A stretch of DNA of 64,000 nucleotides. Source: an uncultured Roseburia sp. (GTDB lineage: Bacteria > Bacillota > Clostridia > Lachnospirales > Lachnospiraceae). Each line of letters begins with the position of its first letter. The stretch's first letter is position 1. The translations under genes and the position numbers were made by a program. The stretch is taken from contig CANSSP010000001.1 of assembly GCA_947649645.1 (NCBI GenBank), forward strand, positions 186,001 through 250,000, written 5' to 3'. Below the pieces are notes generated by a model, which was not told where the DNA came from, made no database searches, and was given only the letters and a program-made list of their open reading frames with translations. Below are positions 1 to 7,807 of the stretch, in pieces.

Positions 1-60
1 GGTTACAATCTGCAGATTGCATGGTCTACCGGATATCTGGCGGGAATCAGCGTGCGGTGA
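1..60 (+). CDS. C-terminal tail of HI0933-type NAD(P)/FAD-dependent oxidoreductase (partial)
   Basis: The first 60 bases read in frame 1 as a 19-residue protein tail followed by TGA. It contains GYNLQIAWSTGYLAG, which resembles the conserved end of the HI0933/YhiN/BaiN flavoprotein family, where the last glycine-rich turn closes over FAD. The rest of the gene lies upstream of the window. In many Clostridia this gene sits just ahead of cmk and ispH, which fits here. The identification rests on a short tail only, so it is an inference from motif and context. Confidence 0.55.
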   Translation, partial: GYNLQIAWSTGYLAGISVR

Positions 61-95
61 GTATACATATTTTTTCAGAAAGGGAAAAGAATAAT

Positions 96-788
96 ATGAG
101 TATGAATATCGCGATTGACGGGCCGGCCGGAGCCGGAAAGAGTACCATTGCAAAACGGCTTGCAAAACGACTGGGGTTTGTCTATGTGGACACCGGCGCG
201 ATGTACCGCGCAATGGCTTATTATTTCCTGTCCCGCGGGATCGCGGGGAAAGATGAGGACGCAATAGCCATTGCCTGTCAGGACGTGGACGTGACGATTG
301 TCTATGAAAACGGTGAGCAGCAGGTACTTTTAAACGGGAAGAACGTCAGCGGTGCACTCCGCACAGAGGAAGTCGGAAATATGGCTTCGTCGACCAGCGT
401 CTATCCGGCCGTGCGCACAAAGCTGGTGGAGCTTCAGCGGCGCCTGGCCGAAAAATCGGATGTTATTATGGACGGAAGGGATATCGGCACCTGTGTGCTG
501 CCCGGCGCCCAGGTCAAAATTTATCTGACCGCGGAGACTGCCACGAGGGCAAAGCGCAGATACGACGAGCTCGCGGCAAAAGGGATTGCGTGTGATATCC
601 GGAAAATCGAACAGGATATCGCAGACCGGGATTACCGTGACATGCACCGTGAGATGTCGCCGCTGAGGCAGGCAGAAGACGCCGTGCTTATCGACAGTTC
701 GAAAATGACGATCGATGAAGTCGTGGAGGCAATCTATGAAGTATATCGGGAAGCGGCGGGGATAAAAGGAGCGGAGAGCGAAACATGA
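96..788 (+). CDS. cmk: cytidylate kinase
   Basis: Phosphorylates CMP and dCMP with ATP in pyrimidine nucleotide metabolism; cytoplasmic. The 230-residue protein opens with a P-loop (GPAGAGKST) and the CMP-kinase signature DTGAMYRA. The middle holds MDGRDIGTCVLP, and a lid arginine cluster (ADRDYRDMHRE) follows, as expected for bacterial Cmk of about 220-230 residues. The frame is open upstream to base 21, but I chose ATG 96 because a purine-rich ribosome site (AGAAAGGGAAAAGA) ends just before it and family members start at this point; ATG 102 is also possible. The stop overlaps the ispH start by 4 bp (ATGA), so translation is probably coupled. Confidence 0.95.
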   Translation: MSMNIAIDGPAGAGKSTIAKRLAKRLGFVYVDTGAMYRAMAYYFLSRGIAGKDEDAIAIACQDVDVTIVYENGEQQVLLNGKNVSGALRTEEVGNMASSTSVYPAVRTKLVELQRRLAEKSDVIMDGRDIGTCVLPGAQVKIYLTAETATRAKRRYDELAAKGIACDIRKIEQDIADRDYRDMHREMSPLRQAEDAVLIDSSKMTIDEVVEAIYEVYREAAGIKGAESET

Positions 789-1636
789 ATGTGATAACGG
801 CAGAAAGCGCCGGGTTCTGTTTTGGCGTACAGCGTGCGGTGGATCTGGTATACCGGGAGACGGGGCGCCGGAAAGCGCTCTATACCTTCGGACCGGTTAT
901 CCACAATGAGGAAGTCGTAAAGGATCTTGAAAAAAAAGGCGTCCGCGTCGTAAACAGCGTTGAAGAGCTCGCGGGATGTCCGCGGGGAACGGTGATTCTG
1001 CGCGCGCACGGCGTGGAGCGCGGCGTCTGTCAGCGGATCGGGAGGCTGGGATTTGAGACGGTTGACGCCGCCTGTCCGTTTGTTTTAAAAATTCACCGGC
1101 TCGTGGAGCGCTACAGCGGGGAAGGCTGTCAGATTGTCATTATCGGAAATGAAAATCATCCCGAGGTCAGAGGTATCAGAAGCTGGTCGCTGACGCAGGA
1201 GGTCAGTGTGATTTCCACGCGGGAAGAAGCAGAAAATTACAGGGCCGACCCGGGAAAAAAGATCTGCATAGTATCACAAACGACATTTAATTACAATAAA
1301 TTTCAAGAATTGGTTGAAATTATACGGAAAAAAGGTTATGATATAATTGTTTTAAATACAATCTGCAATGCGACAGAGGAACGACAGCAGGAGGCGGCCG
1401 CAATTGCACGGCAGGTTGAGGCGATGCTTGTCATCGGCGGAAAAAACAGTTCAAATACACAGAAGTTATTTGAAATATGTAAAAAAGAATGCAAAAATAC
1501 TTACTATATACAAACTGTACAGGATCTGGACGGCATCAGCCTGAGATCCATCGATAACGTAGGTATTACCGCAGGGGCGTCTACCCCAAACAATATTATT
1601 GAGGAGGTTCAAAAGAATGTCAGAAATGAGTTTTGA
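785..1636 (+). CDS. ispH: 4-hydroxy-3-methylbut-2-enyl diphosphate reductase
   Basis: Last step of the MEP isoprenoid pathway: reduces HMBPP to IPP and DMAPP with a [4Fe-4S] cluster. The 283-residue protein has the three cluster cysteines of the family, in AGFCFGV (Cys12), in DAACPFV (near residue 96) and in NTICNAT (near 190). The substrate motifs GNENHPEV and SQTTFN and the C-terminal GASTPNNII are also present. It starts in an ATGA overlap with cmk. Its end overlaps the next gene by 20 bp, with the GAGGAGG ribosome site of that gene embedded in the ispH coding sequence. In many Clostridia IspH and the S1 protein are one fused polypeptide; here they are separate. Confidence 0.96.
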   Translation: MNVITAESAGFCFGVQRAVDLVYRETGRRKALYTFGPVIHNEEVVKDLEKKGVRVVNSVEELAGCPRGTVILRAHGVERGVCQRIGRLGFETVDAACPFVLKIHRLVERYSGEGCQIVIIGNENHPEVRGIRSWSLTQEVSVISTREEAENYRADPGKKICIVSQTTFNYNKFQELVEIIRKKGYDIIVLNTICNATEERQQEAAAIARQVEAMLVIGGKNSSNTQKLFEICKKECKNTYYIQTVQDLDGISLRSIDNVGITAGASTPNNIIEEVQKNVRNEF

Positions 1637-2729
1637 ACAAATGCTGGACGAAACATTTAAAACAATAAGAAATGGGGAGGTAGTTGAGGGTACCGTTATC
1701 GATGTGAAACCTGACGAAATCGTTTTGAATATCGGCTACAAATCAGACGGAATCATTACGCGCAGCGAATACACAAACGAAGCGAACGCGGATCTTACCA
1801 CGCTGGTATCCGTCGGCGACACCATGGAAGCAAAAGTTTTAAAGGTCAACGACGGTGAGGGACAGGTTCTGCTCACCTATAAGCGCCTTGCCGCTGAAAA
1901 GGGCAGCAAGAGACTGGAGGAAGCTTTCGAGAACCGCGAAGTGCTGACCGCAAAGGTGGCGCAGGTGCTCGACGGCGGACTGTGTGTGATTGTGGATGAG
2001 ACCAGGGTGTTTATCCCGGCAAGCCTTGTGTCCGACTCTTATGAGAAGGATCTGACAAAGTACAAAGATCAGGATATTGAGTTCGTCATCAGCGAGTTTA
2101 ATCCAAAGCGCAGGAGGATCATCGGTGACAGAAAGCAGCTTCTGGTCGAGAAGAAGATGGAGCAGCAGAGAGAGCTGTTCGCGAGAATCAAGATCGGCGA
2201 TATTCTGGAGGGAACCGTTAAGAACGTGACGGATTTCGGTGCGTTTATCGATCTGGGCGGAGCGGACGGACTCCTTCATATTTCCGAGATGTCCTGGGGA
2301 CGCGTGGAGAGCCCGCGCAAAGTCTTCAGCGTAGGCGATAATGTAAGAGTATTTATCAAAGATATCAACGAGACCAAGATCGCGCTCAGTATGAAATTCC
2401 CGGCTGACAATCCGTGGAACGGCGCGGCGGAGAAGTTTGCGGTCGGCAATATCGTGACGGGCAAGGTCGCGAGAATGACGGATTTCGGCGCTTTTGTCGA
2501 ACTTGCTCCGGGCGTGGATGCACTTCTTCATGTGTCGCAGATTGCAAAGGAACATGTGGAGAAGCCGTCGGATGTCCTTAAGACGGGACAGGTGATTGAT
2601 GCCAGGATCGTCGACTTTAACGAGGACGAGAGGAAGATCAGCCTTTCCATAAAAGCATTGCTCAATTCGGAGGCGGCGGATCCCGACATCGCCGACGTTG
2701 ACATTGATGCCGTTGCCGGAAGAGAATAA
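1617..2729 (+). CDS. rpsA: S1 RNA-binding domain protein (ribosomal protein S1 homologue)
   Basis: A 370-residue protein made of four consecutive S1 (OB-fold) RNA-binding domains, at about residues 18-90, 105-175, 190-260 and 275-345. The last two carry the classic FGAF(I/V) and LLH(I/V)S motifs. Firmicute S1 homologues have four domains instead of the six in E. coli, and their role in mRNA binding on the 30S subunit is less certain. I chose ATG 1617 over the upstream in-frame ATG at 1599 because GAGGAGG (1601-1607) sits at the correct distance. It overlaps the end of ispH by 20 bp in another frame. The tail is acidic and unstructured. Confidence 0.93.
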   Translation: MSEMSFEQMLDETFKTIRNGEVVEGTVIDVKPDEIVLNIGYKSDGIITRSEYTNEANADLTTLVSVGDTMEAKVLKVNDGEGQVLLTYKRLAAEKGSKRLEEAFENREVLTAKVAQVLDGGLCVIVDETRVFIPASLVSDSYEKDLTKYKDQDIEFVISEFNPKRRRIIGDRKQLLVEKKMEQQRELFARIKIGDILEGTVKNVTDFGAFIDLGGADGLLHISEMSWGRVESPRKVFSVGDNVRVFIKDINETKIALSMKFPADNPWNGAAEKFAVGNIVTGKVARMTDFGAFVELAPGVDALLHVSQIAKEHVEKPSDVLKTGQVIDARIVDFNEDERKISLSIKALLNSEAADPDIADVDIDAVAGRE

Positions 2730-2779
2730 CCGGAGCGGTTGTATCATAATCATTTGTTCATGGATTCCGGGAGGCTGTT

Positions 2780-3562
2780 ATGCTTGAGAATGACAACTAT
2801 GAGAAGTTTAAAAAGGATATTCTGGCACTTGCCAAGATTGATCTGAACGCTTATAAGGAAAAGCAGATGCGGCGCCGGATCAACACGCTGATCATGAAAA
2901 ACAGTGTGAAGACTTACAGCGACTATGTGGCGCTTCTGAAAAAAGACAGGGAAAAGTTTGACCAGTTTATCAATTTTCTTACCATCAATGTATCCGAATT
3001 TTACCGCAATCCCGATCAGTGGAAGATCCTCGAGGGCGAGGTGTTTCCGGCTCTGATCAGGAAATTCGGCAGGAATTTAAAAATCTGGAGCGCTGCATGT
3101 TCGACCGGAGACGAGCCTTATTCGCTTGTGATGGCTCTTTCCAGGCATATGCCGCTGACCGGCATCCGGATTATCGCGACGGATATCGACAAGCAGGTCC
3201 TTGATACCGCCCGGATGGGACTGTACAATGAGAAAAGTATTGCGGCGGTGCCTGCAGACTTTAAAAAGAAATATTTTACAAAGGTCGGCAATTCCTATCA
3301 GATTTCGGATGAGATCAAAAAGCGTGTGGAGTTTAAGGAGCATGATCTGTTAAAAGACAGTTATCCGATGGGGTGTCATCTGATTGTCTGCAGAAATGTG
3401 GTCATCTATTTTACGGAGGATGCGAAGGATGTTATTTATTCGAAATTCCATAAATCGCTGAACACGGGCGGCGTGCTTTTTATCGGAAGCACAGAGCAGA
3501 TCATGAATTACAAAGAGCTTGGATTTAACCGCAACAAATCGTTTTTCTTTGAAAAAGCGTAA
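2780..3562 (+). CDS. cheR: CheR-type chemotaxis protein methyltransferase
   Basis: A 260-residue SAM-dependent methyltransferase. The N-terminal helical CheR_N domain covers about residues 1-70 and the Rossmann domain follows, with the SAM motif WSAACSTGDEPYSLVM near residue 105 and the acidic ATDIDKQVL strand near 135. CRNVVIYF and GSTEQ are further CheR-family signatures. CheR transfers methyl groups to glutamates of chemoreceptors. No other chemotaxis gene is present in the window, so this may be an orphan copy acting on a few receptors. Start ATG 2780 is preceded by GGGAGG. A strong terminator follows the stop. Confidence 0.92.
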   Translation: MLENDNYEKFKKDILALAKIDLNAYKEKQMRRRINTLIMKNSVKTYSDYVALLKKDREKFDQFINFLTINVSEFYRNPDQWKILEGEVFPALIRKFGRNLKIWSAACSTGDEPYSLVMALSRHMPLTGIRIIATDIDKQVLDTARMGLYNEKSIAAVPADFKKKYFTKVGNSYQISDEIKKRVEFKEHDLLKDSYPMGCHLIVCRNVVIYFTEDAKDVIYSKFHKSLNTGGVLFIGSTEQIMNYKELGFNRNKSFFFEKA

Positions 3563-3577
3563 TATGTTAAGACAGGA

Positions 3578-3613
3578 AAACCTGCCGGAAGCATTGCTTC
3601 CGGCAGGTTTTTT
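3578..3613 (+). terminator. intrinsic terminator after cheR
   Basis: Perfect 15-bp inverted repeat (arms 3578-3592 and 3596-3610, AAACCTGCCGGAAGC and its complement) with a 3-nt loop, followed by a run of T. It closes the cmk-ispH-rpsA-cheR group. Confidence 0.92.
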
Positions 3614-3629
3614 GTTGTCTCTTTCATCC

Positions 3630-3728
3630 TATGACGGGAAGGCGAAAAAACCTGTCGTCACCATAATGGATAATGGCATTGTTCTGAGAGAAGGAACTGA
3701 TTATACAAGCCGTTTGTGCTGGACATAA
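3630..3728 (+). pseudogene. remnant of a repeat-type surface protein
   Basis: An open stretch with no start codon or ribosome site of its own reads SYDGKAKKPVVTI, then a short linker, then LREGTDYT, then a few unrelated residues and a stop. This pattern (YxGKAxKPxVTV ... LxxGTDYT) is one unit of the short beta-sandwich repeats common in secreted Lachnospiraceae cell-wall proteins. It lies just after the cheR terminator and just before the surface-protein module, so it looks like the leftover 3' end of a deleted surface-protein gene. The family match is from recognition, not a search. Confidence 0.55.
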
Positions 3729-4022
3729 AAATTTGAAATGGGGCGGGAAAACGAAAAAGCTGTACGGTTCATGAAGCGGTGCAAAGCGCAGTGGTAAAAT
3801 AAACGAAAACTGTGCGGCATGTAAATGCTGTGAAAGGGCAGGGCCGGATTCAAAGTTCTGCCTTTACCTGTATGATACAAGGTGTTTTATGCTAAGCGAT
3901 GCTTAATAATCCCGTTGACCGTCTGTAATTATAGTATGCAGATTATCCGGTTCTGTATATTTTAACGGTTTCTTTTTACTTGAATTGAGAGATAAAAGAG
4001 CATACGCTACGAATTTAGGATG
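3729..4022. other. intergenic stretch without a recognisable gene
   Basis: About 294 bp with no convincing ORF. Two small fold-backs are visible. One pairs GGGCAG with CTGCC around 3837-3865. The other is TAAGC-GAT-GCTTA near 3893-3905. Neither has a proper T-tract. The stretch becomes AT-rich toward the promoter at 4023 and probably holds upstream regulatory sequence for the surface-protein gene. Confidence 0.4.
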
Positions 4023-4051
4023 TTGACATTTATAGTAAAACTTTTTATAAT
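4023..4051 (+). promoter_or_regulatory. consensus sigma-A promoter of the first surface-protein gene
   Basis: TTGACA (4023-4028), 17-bp spacer, TATAAT (4046-4051): a perfect match to the housekeeping consensus at ideal spacing. The start codon is at 4087, giving a short leader. A second TATACT at 4065-4070 lies downstream. Confidence 0.85.
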
Positions 4052-4062
4052 AAGTAAAAAGT
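4040..4062. promoter_or_regulatory. palindrome over the -10 region (possible operator)
   Basis: Perfect inverted repeat ACTTTTTA / TAAAAAGT separated by 7 bp, covering the -10 element and probable transcription start. A promoter this strong with a palindrome across its -10 suggests repressor control, but no regulator is identified. A near copy lies at 7761-7782 ahead of the second paralogue. Confidence 0.45.
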
Positions 4063-4086
4063 ACTATACTACAAAGGAGGAAAACG

Positions 4087-7000
4087 ATGAAGAAATTTGG
4101 AAGGAAGCTGTTGGGACTTTGCCTGGCGGCGTCTCTGGCAGTCACGGCAGTGCCTCCGACGCAGGGTATGGCAGCGCAGGGCAGTGAGAATGTGTACGCC
4201 GGACAGACAGAACAGCCGGATGCGCCGGAAGGTACGAACATGGAATCCGGAGGCCAGGGCATGGAATCCGGAGAGATTCCGGGACAGGAACCAGAAACCG
4301 GGAATACAGGACAGTCGGAGGGACAGCCGGATGTCACGGAAGAACAGAAGCCGGAGGGGGAAACGGAGGATGGAAAGGTTCAGCCAGGAGAGGATACACA
4401 ACAGCCTGCGACAGAACCAGAGACGGGAGAACAGAAGCCGGGAGAGGATACACAACAGCCTGCAACAGAAGCAGAGACAGAAGAGATACAGCCGGGAGAG
4501 GATACAGAACAACCGACAGAAGAGCCGGGGGTGGGGATGGAAGATACGCAGAAACCGGAAGAGGAGGAAGCGGCCCCGGGAAATACACAACAGCCCGTAA
4601 TAGAACCAGGGACAGAAGAGATACAGCCGGGAGAGGACACAGAACAACCGACAGAAGAGCCGGGGGCGGGGACGGAAGATACGCAGAAACCGGAAGAGGA
4701 AGACGACAGCACGCAGATAACCGGGACAATACCGGGCACAGAGTCCACAGAGAAAGAAGAAAATACAGAGGTGCCCGGGGAGTTTAAGGGAGAAGAGAGT
4801 ACACGGCGTCAGGATGAGGAGGAGAGTGATATTGATCTTCAGGGAGATCGATATGATATCGATCAGCCGGTGATTGAGAGCGTTGACTTTCTGGAAAACG
4901 GACAGGTGCTGACGGCAGACGACACTCTGCATTTTAACATATCGACATACGACGCGGACAGTGGGATTGCGTCGGTTACGATACATATATCATGTAAGGA
5001 ATCGTATGGGAATTCGACATCGTTATCCTGCAAAAAAAGCGAAACGGGAAATCTGTATACTGGAACTTTTTTGTGCAGTGACCTGGCCGGGAAAAATTAT
5101 TATATATCAACTATCAGGGTAACGGATCGGGCAGGAAATTATACAGAATGGGACGTATGGGATAATGGTGAGTATTTGTATCATTTTTCGATAGGAAATG
5201 TTGATGGAAATGTGTCTGTTTCTAATGTACAGATGAAGGTGAATGATACAGATGGAGACGGCAGATTAAGTGTAAACGATACAGTTACATATACAGCCGA
5301 TATCGCATGTAAGGATGAAGAGATTAGAAGTGCAGGAATGAGAATCCATTGTTCTGCAAATGGCTATGATGGTTATGAAAATGCGACGGTCAGTTATGAT
5401 GAGACTGCGGGAACGCTGACAGGCACCTATGTGATAACAGATAGGACATATCCTGTAACATGGAGATTATACGATATCTATTGCTATACCAAATCGGGAA
5501 AATCATATTATTTTTATTCACATCGGGAATTTCCGGATGCGGATCTGGCGTTTGATGTGGTGCAGGAGGAGTATGATACAGAAAAACCGGTGATAGAAAG
5601 TATCACGCTCGATAAAAACGGACAGGAAGTAAAACCGGGGGATGTAGTTACAATTACGGTGAAGGCAAGCGATGCACACCTTTCGGAAACGGCATATGCA
5701 CGATTTGTTCCTATGGTTTCCAATGTTTCTCAGGACTCGTATGTCAATTTGAAATTAAATGAGGCTTCCGGAGAGTATACAGGAACAATTGCCATCACGG
5801 AGGATACATACCCGTGTGAGTGGGATTTAACCAGCCTGACTGTGTATGATGAAGTCGGGCACAGGACAGGATTATCTGATTTTTGTACGGATTTTTATCG
5901 TACGTATCCCTGGTATTACAGGGTGAGAACAAAGAATACTTACGCAGAAAATAAAAAGAATGTAACGTTTGAATTTTACGGATTTGCCAGGCAGGAAAAC
6001 GGCATAGTGTATTCTGATTCGCTGATTTCTTCTGAGACGGTTGAGAATGTGGGCAGAAGAGCCAGCCTGAAAGAGCTGGGTGTAGCTTTTCCACAGACGA
6101 TAGGAGTTACTGTTACAGAGTGGAAATTTGGCCTATATAGAGGAGATACGAAGGCAACGATAGTAGATGAAAATACAAAGCTGTTGTTTGGGGATACGTC
6201 AGATATGACCGTTTATCTTACGGCTTTTTACGATAAGGTTTGCGCGAACGTGTCCCTGGAATATATGACAAAAAAAGGCGAAACAAAAATAGTATATCTG
6301 CCTCAGTTTGTCGATAAGGGTACAACTTACAAAGAGGTCCTGGGACTGCTGAAACTGCCGGAAGATGCAAGGTCAGATGATTTTGCCGGTTTGCGTCTGA
6401 ATTACAGTAATAATGAATATAATGAGGACACCAGGGTAGAGGATACGATACAGATACCGGTGAAGGCTATATACAATAGTAATCAGGTGGCGTGTACACT
6501 GAGATATCTTGATAAGAATGGCAATACGGTTACCGACCTGTTCAGCAAGGCATATCCTGAAGGAACGAAGATAAGGGAGGTACTGTCTGATCTGAAGTCA
6601 CCGGAAGCGGTGAATGGCGCGGAGTTTGAAAAGTGGATTCTGCCTGGTTTTGCGGGAAATGAGGAGAATGAGATTGAACTGGGATCAATGCAGCTTGATG
6701 TGACAGCGGTTTACCGGGGAAAGACGACAGTGGATACCCTGCTTGTCTATCGTGGTGCAGACGGAAAAATGGCGGAAAGCAGAAAAATGATTCTGGCAGA
6801 TGGCGAGAATCCATCGGATGCCAGTCTGGAGGGGCAGGCGACGGGCGCTTTTAAGGATGCAGAGCACTATAAAGGCCTGCGGCTGTCGGAGTGGAAGGGA
6901 AATATCACAAAAAGACAGAAGCGTTATCGGGAGGTCAGGTTTACGGCAAATTATTACAACTGTTTCATAACACTGAAGGATCTGGAAGATGTGTGTGAAT

Positions 7001-7752
7001 ATGTTGTTGCAGACAGAGGTGCGAAATATACACTGCCAGTAGAAAATGAGAAATACAAAGAGATTGTGTGGGAGGGGTATGAAAAAGGCGCGACAGTGAC
7101 AATCAGGAAGGATATGGAGTTTACAATGGAGCGAGCGGAACGAAAGGGTGATGCTTCCGTTGAGACTGGGGGCCAGACACTTCCGGAAGAGGTTATCAAT
7201 GAGATTGTAAAGGCGATTCAGAATGCAGGAGATGGTGAAACTATCACGATTGATATGAATGGAACAACTGTAATACCGCAGGAGGTTTTAGAAGCGCTTC
7301 AGGGAAAAGACGTTACAATCGTTTTAAACATGGGAACATATACCTGGACGATCAACGGTACGGATGTTGCTGCGACAAATTTAAAGGACATTGATCTTGA
7401 GGTCAGGGTAGATGCAGATGCGATACCGTCAGGTCTTGTAAATTCTCTTGCGGGGGGTAAACCTGCAACGCAGCTTTCCCTGACACATAATGGTCCGTTT
7501 GGTTTTAAGGCAGAACTTACGTTAAATGTTGGGACAGAGAATAGCGGCGATACCGGAAATTTGTATTATTACGACAGTACTGGAAAATTGGTGTTTGTCA
7601 ACTCGGGACAGATTGCAGAAGACGGGACGATCTGCCTCTCGTTCTCTCATGCATCCGATTATGTTATTATCGTTGAGAAAGGGAGGACGGCGGAGATTGT
7701 GGAAAGAAAAGTAAGCAATGGTAAAATGCGGAGTCCCAAGACCGGTGAATAA
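4087..7752 (+). CDS. secreted multidomain surface protein, paralogue 1, ending in SPKTGE
   Basis: A 1221-residue exported protein. Residues 1 to about 30 are a signal peptide (KKFGRK, then a hydrophobic core ending in AAQG). Residues 35-245 are a low-complexity Glu/Pro/Thr/Gln linker with internal repeats. Three beta-sandwich units follow (about 255-370, 371-497 and 498-640), two opening with QPVIES or KPVIES. The second unit starts with an EF-hand-like loop, DTDGDGRLSVND. Residues 640-960 carry short repeats with VTAVYRGKTT and KGLRLSEWKG. Residues 1010-1200 form a domain (ETITIDMNGTTVIPQEVLEAL ... FSHASDYVIIV) that I know from other Lachnospiraceae wall proteins. The protein stops at MRSPKTGE. 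SPKTG matches class B sortase signals, but the usual hydrophobic segment and basic tail are missing. AAAGGAGG precedes ATG 4087. The ligand or role is unknown; cell-surface adhesion is an inference. Confidence 0.85.
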   Translation: MKKFGRKLLGLCLAASLAVTAVPPTQGMAAQGSENVYAGQTEQPDAPEGTNMESGGQGMESGEIPGQEPETGNTGQSEGQPDVTEEQKPEGETEDGKVQPGEDTQQPATEPETGEQKPGEDTQQPATEAETEEIQPGEDTEQPTEEPGVGMEDTQKPEEEEAAPGNTQQPVIEPGTEEIQPGEDTEQPTEEPGAGTEDTQKPEEEDDSTQITGTIPGTESTEKEENTEVPGEFKGEESTRRQDEEESDIDLQGDRYDIDQPVIESVDFLENGQVLTADDTLHFNISTYDADSGIASVTIHISCKESYGNSTSLSCKKSETGNLYTGTFLCSDLAGKNYYISTIRVTDRAGNYTEWDVWDNGEYLYHFSIGNVDGNVSVSNVQMKVNDTDGDGRLSVNDTVTYTADIACKDEEIRSAGMRIHCSANGYDGYENATVSYDETAGTLTGTYVITDRTYPVTWRLYDIYCYTKSGKSYYFYSHREFPDADLAFDVVQEEYDTEKPVIESITLDKNGQEVKPGDVVTITVKASDAHLSETAYARFVPMVSNVSQDSYVNLKLNEASGEYTGTIAITEDTYPCEWDLTSLTVYDEVGHRTGLSDFCTDFYRTYPWYYRVRTKNTYAENKKNVTFEFYGFARQENGIVYSDSLISSETVENVGRRASLKELGVAFPQTIGVTVTEWKFGLYRGDTKATIVDENTKLLFGDTSDMTVYLTAFYDKVCANVSLEYMTKKGETKIVYLPQFVDKGTTYKEVLGLLKLPEDARSDDFAGLRLNYSNNEYNEDTRVEDTIQIPVKAIYNSNQVACTLRYLDKNGNTVTDLFSKAYPEGTKIREVLSDLKSPEAVNGAEFEKWILPGFAGNEENEIELGSMQLDVTAVYRGKTTVDTLLVYRGADGKMAESRKMILADGENPSDASLEGQATGAFKDAEHYKGLRLSEWKGNITKRQKRYREVRFTANYYNCFITLKDLEDVCEYVVADRGAKYTLPVENEKYKEIVWEGYEKGATVTIRKDMEFTMERAERKGDASVETGGQTLPEEVINEIVKAIQNAGDGETITIDMNGTTVIPQEVLEALQGKDVTIVLNMGTYTWTINGTDVAATNLKDIDLEVRVDADAIPSGLVNSLAGGKPATQLSLTHNGPFGFKAELTLNVGTENSGDTGNLYYYDSTGKLVFVNSGQIAEDGTICLSFSHASDYVIIVEKGRTAEIVERKVSNGKMRSPKTGE
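4476..4700 (+). repeat. tandem duplication in the Glu/Pro/Thr linker coding region
   Basis: Bases 4476-4565 reappear at 4611-4700, an offset of 135 bp (45 codons, in frame), with only a few substitutions visible. Shorter PGEDTQQPATE-type units lie just before it (from about 4387). This is a recent in-frame repeat expansion that lengthens the flexible stalk of the surface protein. Confidence 0.8.
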
Positions 7753-7807
7753 TAGTAAATCTTTTTATAATTAAGTAAAAAGTACTATACTACAGAGGAG
7801 GAAAACC
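7752..7807 (+). promoter_or_regulatory. duplicated leader of the second surface-protein gene
   Basis: Nearly identical to 4032-4086: it keeps the TATAAT (7766-7771), the inverted repeat CTTTTTA / TAAAAAG (7761-7782), TACTATACTAC and the GAGGAGG ribosome site. The TTGACA of copy 1 has no counterpart, because bases 17 bp upstream of the -10 fall in the end of paralogue 1 (CGGTGA-like). No terminator separates the two genes, so copy 2 is probably made mainly by read-through. Confidence 0.6.

Noticed and set aside
1839..2753. 304-codon minus-strand ORF opposite the S1 gene
   Set aside because: Shadow of a gene with four clear S1 domains.
4069..4986. 305-codon minus-strand ORF opposite the first surface-protein gene
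   Set aside because: It is a shadow of the Glu/Pro/Thr-repeat coding strand, gives a low-complexity Leu/Arg/Phe-rich product, and has no sensible start context.
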